A stretch of DNA of 51,000 nt from Mesobacillus jeotgali (GTDB lineage Bacteria; Bacillota; Bacilli; Bacillales; Cytobacillaceae), in the NCBI RefSeq assembly GCF_014856545.2, contig NZ_CP109811.1:245001-296000 (forward strand). Reading direction: 5' to 3'. Position numbers and translations under genes: made by a program. Below, piece after piece: positions 43,555 to 51,000 of the stretch; position 1 is the stretch's first letter; each line of letters begins with the position of its first letter. Under the pieces are notes generated by a model. That model was not told the origin of the DNA. It saw only the letters and a list, made by a program, of their open reading frames with translations, and did not search any database.

Positions 43555-44886
43555 ATGAAGAAGTATTTTGAATTTGAAAAGCTCGGCACGAACTATCGCC
43601 GCGAATTCATTGGAGGAATGACCACGTTCCTCGCCATGGCTTACATCCTGGTTGTTAATCCTAATATACTGACACTGGCAGACGTACCCGACCTGCCGGA
43701 AGCATTGAGGATGGATACAGGAGCTGTCTTTGTAGCGACAGCACTTGCTGCAGCAGTCGGCTCCATCATCATGGGCCTGATCGGTAAATACCCAATCGCC
43801 CTTGCTCCTGGAATGGGCTTGAACGCATTCTTTGCTTACACAGTTGTCTTAAGCCACGGAGCACCATGGCAGCATGCACTTGCGGCAGTGTTCATCTCAA
43901 GCGTGTTCTTCCTAATCCTGACGATTTCAGGCTGGCGGGAAAAATTGATTAATGCCATCCCGGTTGAACTAAAGCACGCAGTCGGAGCCGGTATCGGATT
44001 GTTCATCACATTTATCGGTTTGAAAAATGCGGGCATCATCGTCGATAATCCAGCAACCCTCGTCGGACTGGGCGACCTGACAAGCGCCAACACATTGCTA
44101 GCACTTTTTGGCTTATTGATAACAGTCATCATGCTGACAAGAGGCATCCATGGTGCAGTATTCTTCGGTATCATCATTAGCGTTGTTGTCGGAATGATTT
44201 TCAACCTTATTGAAACACCTGAAAAAGTAGTCGGAGCAGTACCAAGTGTTGCACCAACCTTTGGAGCAGTTTTCAGCGCTTTTGGTGATCCATCATTCTA
44301 TACATCAACAATGCTCGGGATCATCCTGACATTCCTGTTCGTTGATTTCTTTGATAACGCCGGTACACTTGTGGCGGTTGCCAACCAGGCGGGGCTGATG
44401 AAGGAAAACAAGCTTCCGCGAGCTGGCCGCGCATTATTTGCAGATTCAATCGCGTCACTTGTTGGATCTATTTTCGGAACATCGACAACGACATCTTATA
44501 TTGAATCATCTGCGGGTGTAGCATCAGGAGCCAGAAGCGGTTTCGCATCACTTGTAACAGCTGGATTCTTCCTGTTGTCACTGTTCTTTTTCCCGCTGCT
44601 CTCGGTCGTTACCTCAGCTGTAACAGCACCAGCATTGATTATCGTTGGAGTCCTGATGGTTTCTTCTCTTGGTAAAATTGAATGGGGCCGCTTTGAAATT
44701 GCGGTACCATCATTCCTGACTATGATTGCGATGCCATTGTCATCCAGCATTGCAACAGGGATCGCAGCAGGTTTCATCTTTTACCCAATCACAATGATTG
44801 TAAAAGGGAAGTCAAAAGATGTTCACCCAATCATGTATTTGTTCTTTGTGATTTTCGTTCTATATTTTATGTTTTTAACAGAATAG
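43555..44886 (+). CDS. pbuG: hypoxanthine/guanine permease PbuG
   Basis: Nucleobase permease of the AzgA/NCS2-like family, 443 aa with about 12 to 14 spans. It has the family motifs GGMTTFLAMAYILVVNP, LAPGMGLNAFFAYTVVL, FVDFFDNAGTLVAVANQAG and FGTSTTTSYIESSAGVASG. It takes up hypoxanthine and guanine. ATG 43555 has AGGGGGAAAG; longer in-frame readings would cross the riboswitch and are wrong. The guanine riboswitch upstream represses it when guanine is plentiful. Own terminator follows. Confidence 0.95.
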   Translation: MKKYFEFEKLGTNYRREFIGGMTTFLAMAYILVVNPNILTLADVPDLPEALRMDTGAVFVATALAAAVGSIIMGLIGKYPIALAPGMGLNAFFAYTVVLSHGAPWQHALAAVFISSVFFLILTISGWREKLINAIPVELKHAVGAGIGLFITFIGLKNAGIIVDNPATLVGLGDLTSANTLLALFGLLITVIMLTRGIHGAVFFGIIISVVVGMIFNLIETPEKVVGAVPSVAPTFGAVFSAFGDPSFYTSTMLGIILTFLFVDFFDNAGTLVAVANQAGLMKENKLPRAGRALFADSIASLVGSIFGTSTTTSYIESSAGVASGARSGFASLVTAGFFLLSLFFFPLLSVVTSAVTAPALIIVGVLMVSSLGKIEWGRFEIAVPSFLTMIAMPLSSSIATGIAAGFIFYPITMIVKGKSKDVHPIMYLFFVIFVLYFMFLTE

Positions 44887-44892
44887 CAAGGA

Positions 44893-44922
44893 GGTCCAGC
44901 GGATGACGCTGGATCTTTTTTT
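44893..44922 (+). terminator. pbuG terminator
   Basis: GGTCCAGC pairs with GCTGGATC (one wobble) around GGATGAC, followed by seven T. Confidence 0.85.
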
Positions 44923-44958
44923 GGCAAAAATTGAACTGTCCGTGTTAATTACTCCGGA

Positions 44959-44987
44959 TTGACTTATAAATCTTCCTTTTATACGAT
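44959..44987 (+). promoter_or_regulatory. glcT promoter
   Basis: TTGACT (44959-44964), 17 bp, TACGAT (44982-44987), 35 bp before the glcT start. Confidence 0.55.
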
Positions 44988-45021
44988 ATTCCCATAGAAC
45001 AAGCTGAAACGGGGATCCGGC

Positions 45022-45864
45022 ATGGACAATATCGAAGTAAAAAAAGGTTTGAATAATAATGTCTTGATTGCTGACCACCCAACCTTCGGGGAAGTCATCC
45101 TGATCGGCAAGGGCATTGGCTTCAATCGGAAAAAAGGAGACAGGCTTGAAGAGGGACAGGCTGAGAAGATGTTTGTCCTGAAGGATGAAAAGGAGCAGGC
45201 GAACTATATCAAACTTCTGCCTTTTGTTGAGAATGACCTTCATGAGGCTATCATTTCTTCTATTGAATTAATCAAGAAAAGGACAGACAGCCAGCTGAAC
45301 GAACACATTCACGTTGCCCTGACAGATCACTTAATGTTTGCGGTAAACAGGATTGCGAAAGGTATGGAATTCAAAAACCCTTTTTTGGTGGAAACTAAAA
45401 CACTGTACCCTACCGAATTTGAAATCGCGAAAGAGGTTGTACAGCTGATTAAAGAAAAGTCCGGGATTGAACTTCCTGATGGGGAGATCGGATTCGTTGC
45501 TCTCCATATCCACAGTGCGGTAATGAACCGAAATCTGTCTGATGTTAATAAACATTCGCAACTTGTGACAAAACTGGTACAAATAATTGAAGAAAATCTC
45601 AATATCATTATCGATAAAGAAGGCATAGACTACACAAGGCTTGTACGCCACATACGTTTCACGATTGAAAGGGTCAATAATGGTGAAACGGTAGAGGAAC
45701 CAGAAAAGTTTGCAATCCTCTTGAAAGAAGAATATCCAGTGTGCTACAATCTTTCGTGGAAACTCATTAAAGTGATGCAGCAGACCTTGAAAAAACAAGT
45801 ATGCGATGCTGAAGCTGTGTATCTGACGATGCATTTGCAAAGGCTTCAGAAAAAGGTTAAATAA
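45022..45864 (+). CDS. glcT: transcription antiterminator GlcT (BglG/LicT family)
   Basis: RNA-binding antiterminator of 280 aa that opens the ptsG leader when glucose is transported. It has the N-terminal CAT domain (about 1-57, MDNIEVKKGLNNNVLIADHP to DRLEEGQAEKMFV) and two PTS regulation domains (PRD1 about 65-170, PRD2 about 175-280). Conserved PRD His residues are seen in NEHIHVALTDH, VALHIHSAVM, RLVRHIRFTIER and YLTMHLQRL. They are phosphorylated by HPr and EIIGlc, which sets activity. The SD GGGGAT precedes ATG 45022. It sits directly before ptsG, its target. Confidence 0.95.
   Translation: MDNIEVKKGLNNNVLIADHPTFGEVILIGKGIGFNRKKGDRLEEGQAEKMFVLKDEKEQANYIKLLPFVENDLHEAIISSIELIKKRTDSQLNEHIHVALTDHLMFAVNRIAKGMEFKNPFLVETKTLYPTEFEIAKEVVQLIKEKSGIELPDGEIGFVALHIHSAVMNRNLSDVNKHSQLVTKLVQIIEENLNIIIDKEGIDYTRLVRHIRFTIERVNNGETVEEPEKFAILLKEEYPVCYNLSWKLIKVMQQTLKKQVCDAEAVYLTMHLQRLQKKVK
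45835..45862 (+). promoter_or_regulatory. possible ptsG promoter
   Basis: TTGCAA (45835-45840), 16 bp, TTAAAT (45857-45862), at the end of glcT and 17 bp before the RAT element. Confidence 0.45.
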
Positions 45865-45878
45865 AGCAATTATTTCTT

Positions 45879-45907
45879 ACGTGTTACTGATTCGATCAGG
45901 CATGAGT
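45879..45907 (+). promoter_or_regulatory. RAT element (GlcT binding site) in the ptsG leader
   Basis: A 29-nt ribonucleic antiterminator sequence (begins ACGTGTTACTGATTCG, ends CAGGCATGAGT) that overlaps the left arm of the terminator. It closely resembles, from memory, the B. subtilis ptsG RAT. GlcT binding would block terminator formation. Confidence 0.9.
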
Positions 45908-45990
45908 AAAGAATGTAATTGAAATGGAGTTTTATGGGTAATATATCCGTATGCTTCTTTCGATACATCTTTCTCATGCCTTTTTTATTT
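45899..45990 (+). terminator. conditional terminator in the ptsG leader
   Basis: GGCATGAG-T-AAAGA-A-TGTA (45899-45917) pairs with TACA-TCTTT-CTCATGCC (45964-45980), followed by TTTTTTATTTG. The left arm is shared with the RAT, so the two structures exclude each other. Confidence 0.88.
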
Positions 45991-46044
45991 GTTTTTTTAA
46001 TGTTTGTAACCGCTTTAGGAGAAAAAATTTCAGGAGGTATTCCT

Positions 46045-48120
46045 ATGTTTAAGAAAGCTTTTGGTGTTCTTCAAAAAGTAGGTAAAGCGCTCATGCTTCC
46101 AGTTGCATTGCTTCCAGCTGCAGGTATCTTGCTTGCTCTGGGTGCGGCGCTGAGAAACCCTGCTTTACTGGAGCTTGCTCCATTTTTAGATAACAGCGGC
46201 GTTGATATGGTTGCTGCTGTCATGCAGAATGCCGGGGACGTTGTCTTCGGGAACCTGCCGCTCTTGTTTGCGGTGGGTGTAGCTGTTGGTTTGGCTGGTG
46301 GTGAAGGTGTTGCCGGTCTGGCTGCGATTATCGGGTACCTGATTATGAATGTGACAATGGGTACTGTTCTTCAAATCACACCAGAGGATGTCAACGGTCT
46401 TAACTACCAGAGCATCCTTGGTATTCCAACCCTGCAAACGGGTGTATTCGGCGGTATCATCGTAGGTATTTTAGCCGCGGCTCTTTACAATAAGTTTTTT
46501 GAAATTGAGCTGCCGTCATATCTTGGATTCTTTGCTGGTAAGCGATTCGTGCCAATCATCACAGCAGGAACAGCAATTTTGCTTGGATTGGCAATGCTTG
46601 TCATCTGGCCGCCAATCCAAAATGGCTTGAATGCATTCTCGCAAAACATGGTTCACGCTAACTTGACACTATCAGCATTTATCTTTGGTGTAGTTGAACG
46701 TTCATTGATTCCATTTGGATTGCATCACATTTTCTATTCACCATTCTGGTTTGAGTTTGGTTCTTATACGACTGAGGCAGGCAATGTAGTCCGTGGTGAC
46801 CAGCGTATTTTCATGGCTCAGATTGCGGACAATGTTCAGAACCTGACTGCTGGTACATTTATGACTGGTAAATTCCCGTTCATGATGTTCGGACTTCCAG
46901 CAGCAGCTTTGGCAATTTATCACGAAGCACGTCCGGAAAGAAAAGTAGTAGTCGGCGGTTTGATGGTATCTGCTGCTTTGACTTCATTCCTGACAGGTAT
47001 CACAGAACCTCTTGAGTTCTCGTTCCTGTTCGTAGCTCCAGTACTATTCGGAGTTCACGCGATTTTCGCGGGTCTTTCATTTATGACGATGCATCTATTG
47101 GATGTAAAAATCGGTATGACTTTCTCTGGTGGTCTTATTGACTACATTCTATTTGGACTGATCAATCCGCAGACAAATGCTTGGATTGTCATTCCGGTAG
47201 GTTTAGTGTTCGCGGTTATCTACTACTTTGGTTTCCGTTTCGCGATCCGCAAGTTCAACCTGATGACTCCTGGCCGTGAAGCGGTTGAAGAAGATCAGGA
47301 AGAAGGCGGAGTAAAAGGCCAAGCTAGCGACCTTCCATATGAAGTTCTTGACGCAATGGGCGGTAAAGAAAACATCGCTCACCTTGATGCGTGTATCACT
47401 CGACTCCGTGTATCTGTAAATGACATTAACAATGTCGATAAAAATCGTCTGAAAAAGCTGGGTGCTGCCGGAGTACTTGAAGTCGGCAACAACATCCAGG
47501 CCATTTTCGGTCCGCGCTCAGAGACAATTAAAGGACAGATGAGAGATATCATGAATGGTAAAAGGCCTCGTCCGGTTGAAACAAACCAAGCTACAGAGGT
47601 TGAACAGCAAATTGAAGAAGTAAATCCAGAAGCATTGCAGACGCACCATGATGCGGATGCTAATGCAGATGTATTCGTTTCTCCTATTAAAGGTGAGATC
47701 CTGCCAATTACAGAAGTGCCTGACCAAGTATTCTCAGGCAAAATGATGGGCGACGGTTTTGCGATCGTACCTGCTGAAGGAACAATTGTATCTCCAGTAG
47801 ATGGAAAGATCGTTAATCTGTTCCCGACAAAGCATGCGATTGGGATTCTGTCTGACTCTGGTCGGGAAATTCTTATCCATGTGGGCATAGACACAGTGAA
47901 CCTGAAGGGACAAGGATTTGAAACCCTTGTTGCTGAAAATGACACTGTGACAAAAGGACAGCCATTGTTGAAGGTTGACCTTGATTACATCAAGGAAAAC
48001 GCAACATCCATTATCACTCCAATCGTATTCACTAACCTTTCAGAAGGGGAAAGTATTGTCATCAACAAGAAAGGCAATGTGGATGTGAAAGACGAGAATA
48101 TCATTACGATTTCTAAATAA
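46045..48120 (+). CDS. ptsG: PTS glucose transporter subunit IICBA (PtsG)
   Basis: Glucose-specific PTS permease of 691 aa that imports and phosphorylates glucose. The membrane IIC domain (about 1-405) starts [20 protein letters not shown] and has about ten spans and [14 protein letters not shown] and [18 protein letters not shown] carries Cys450 ([10 protein letters not shown]), and IIA carries His612 ([11 protein letters not shown]) for phosphotransfer. ATG 46045 has the SD AGGAGGT; an in-frame extension back to 45919 lies inside the conditional terminator and is not translated normally. Controlled by GlcT through the leader. Confidence 0.97.
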   Translation: MFKKAFGVLQKVGKALMLPVALLPAAGILLALGAALRNPALLELAPFLDNSGVDMVAAVMQNAGDVVFGNLPLLFAVGVAVGLAGGEGVAGLAAIIGYLIMNVTMGTVLQITPEDVNGLNYQSILGIPTLQTGVFGGIIVGILAAALYNKFFEIELPSYLGFFAGKRFVPIITAGTAILLGLAMLVIWPPIQNGLNAFSQNMVHANLTLSAFIFGVVERSLIPFGLHHIFYSPFWFEFGSYTTEAGNVVRGDQRIFMAQIADNVQNLTAGTFMTGKFPFMMFGLPAAALAIYHEARPERKVVVGGLMVSAALTSFLTGITEPLEFSFLFVAPVLFGVHAIFAGLSFMTMHLLDVKIGMTFSGGLIDYILFGLINPQTNAWIVIPVGLVFAVIYYFGFRFAIRKFNLMTPGREAVEEDQEEGGVKGQASDLPYEVLDAMGGKENIAHLDACITRLRVSVNDINNVDKNRLKKLGAAGVLEVGNNIQAIFGPRSETIKGQMRDIMNGKRPRPVETNQATEVEQQIEEVNPEALQTHHDADANADVFVSPIKGEILPITEVPDQVFSGKMMGDGFAIVPAEGTIVSPVDGKIVNLFPTKHAIGILSDSGREILIHVGIDTVNLKGQGFETLVAENDTVTKGQPLLKVDLDYIKENATSIITPIVFTNLSEGESIVINKKGNVDVKDENIITISK

Positions 48121-48127
48121 TATAGAA

Positions 48128-48165
48128 AACAGCCAGTCTCCTGAAAAGGGACTGGCTGTTATTAT
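48128..48165 (+). terminator. ptsG terminator
   Basis: AACAGCCAGTC pairs perfectly with GACTGGCTGTT around an 11-nt loop. The T-run is broken (TTATTATAT). Confidence 0.8.
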
Positions 48166-48221
48166 ATATAGAAGAAAAACGTACGACTAATTTTTCCCAA
48201 TTTTTTCAAGGGGTAAACATG

Positions 48222-48250
48222 TTGACTCTGGGCATCTCCGGTGATAGTAT
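48222..48250 (+). promoter_or_regulatory. rrn promoter P1
   Basis: TTGACT (48222-48227), 17 bp, TAGTAT (48245-48250). Confidence 0.7.
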
Positions 48251-48313
48251 ATAGAAACAGTCGCGAACAGGTTAACAACATTTTGATGATGAAAAAATAA
48301 ATCAAAAAAGCTG

Positions 48314-48343
48314 TTGACATTCAACGCTGTGGTGTGATAAATT
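48314..48343 (+). promoter_or_regulatory. rrn promoter P2
   Basis: TTGACA (48314-48319), 18 bp, TAAATT (48338-48343). Tandem promoters are normal for Bacillus rrn operons. Confidence 0.65.
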
Positions 48344-48373
48344 ATTAAAGTCGCTTCTGAGCGGCGCACACAA

Positions 48374-48391
48374 ATTGTTCTTTGAAAACTA
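48374..48391 (+). promoter_or_regulatory. boxA-like antitermination site in the rrn leader
   Basis: TTGTTCTTTGAAAACTAAA matches the Bacillus rrn boxA pattern. A similar site (TTGTTCCTTGAAAACTA) lies in the 16S-23S spacer at about 50158-50175. Nus factors would bind here. Confidence 0.7.
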
Positions 48392-48404
48392 AACAAACAA
48401 GCGT
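48385..48404 (+). other. left strand of the pre-16S processing stem
   Basis: The 20 nt at 48385-48404 are a perfect reverse complement of 50113-50132 after the 16S gene. Together they form the stalk that RNase III cuts. Confidence 0.85.
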
Positions 48405-48486
48405 CAACAAACAATAAATGATCATGGCTTCTATATATAGAAGATCATGAGCCAACGTTTTAACTTATGAGCTAAACTCATAACTC

Positions 48487-51000
<2,514 letters not shown>

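Noticed and set aside
45919..46044. 42-residue hydrophobic extension of PtsG
   Set aside because: It runs through the conditional terminator and lacks an SD; AGGAGGT precedes ATG 46045.

Overview
The window looks like a chromosome segment of a Bacillaceae species, probably close to Mesobacillus or a related Bacillus. The evidence is the gene order tsaE-tsaB-rimI-tsaD / ydiF / moaC-rex / ydiK-ydiL / groES-groEL and moxR(yeaC)-yeaD-yebA-guaA-pbuG, strong AGGAGG ribosome binding sites, frequent TTG/GTG starts, a CIRCE operator, guanine riboswitches, the GlcT/RAT-ptsG switch and a Bacillus-type rrn operon. The genus is inferred from the 16S text only and was not checked by alignment.

Layout. 1-7510: the tRNA t6A operon (tsaE, tsaB, rimI, tsaD), a tsaD-ydiF gap with a DnaA-box cluster and a 21-bp phased repeat, the ABC-F gene on the minus strand, moaC, rex, and ydiK-ydiL on the minus strand. 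7788-9920: groESL under CIRCE control. 10041-12437: a LytTR regulator broken by an in-frame TAA, then an acetyl-CoA hydrolase/CoA-transferase family gene. 13108-26104: an accessory block. It holds a Tad/Flp-type pilus locus (rcpC/cpaB, tadZ, tadA, tadB, tadC, flp, tadE, tadG-like) framed by two paralogous VWA-domain lipoproteins. A Trp-rich multi-spanning secreted or membrane protein, three copies (one nearly intact, one altered, one decayed) of a small membrane protein, and four 52-bp tandem repeats follow. 26288-36770: a transglutaminase lipoprotein, a MerR-like coiled-coil DNA-binding protein with CGATAT motifs around it, an ECF vitamin-type transporter S component, an OpuD-like BCCT transporter, an ECF sigma factor with a putative anti-sigma partner, an orphan substrate-binding protein, a secreted lipase and a small conserved unknown. 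36987-48160: yeaC-yeaD-yebA, guaA and pbuG (each behind its own guanine riboswitch), glcT and ptsG. 48222-51000: rrn promoters, 16S rRNA, a tRNA-free spacer and the start of 23S rRNA.

How the parts work together. Most of the window is housekeeping: tRNA modification, chaperones, purine supply and glucose uptake, each with its textbook cis-element visible. The most unusual part is 13108-26104. A monoderm Tad pilus machine, with no secretin and no prepilin peptidase in view, sits with lipid-anchored VWA proteins and a possible effector/immunity-like module (Trp-rich protein with a base-composition change near residue 290, plus a multiplied small membrane protein). This is the best candidate for an undescribed system, but its function is inferred from arrangement only. 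A second regulatory link is a shared ECF-type promoter (TGAAAC-N16/17-CGTC) in front of both the ECF sigma gene and the yeaC-yeaD-yebA operon.
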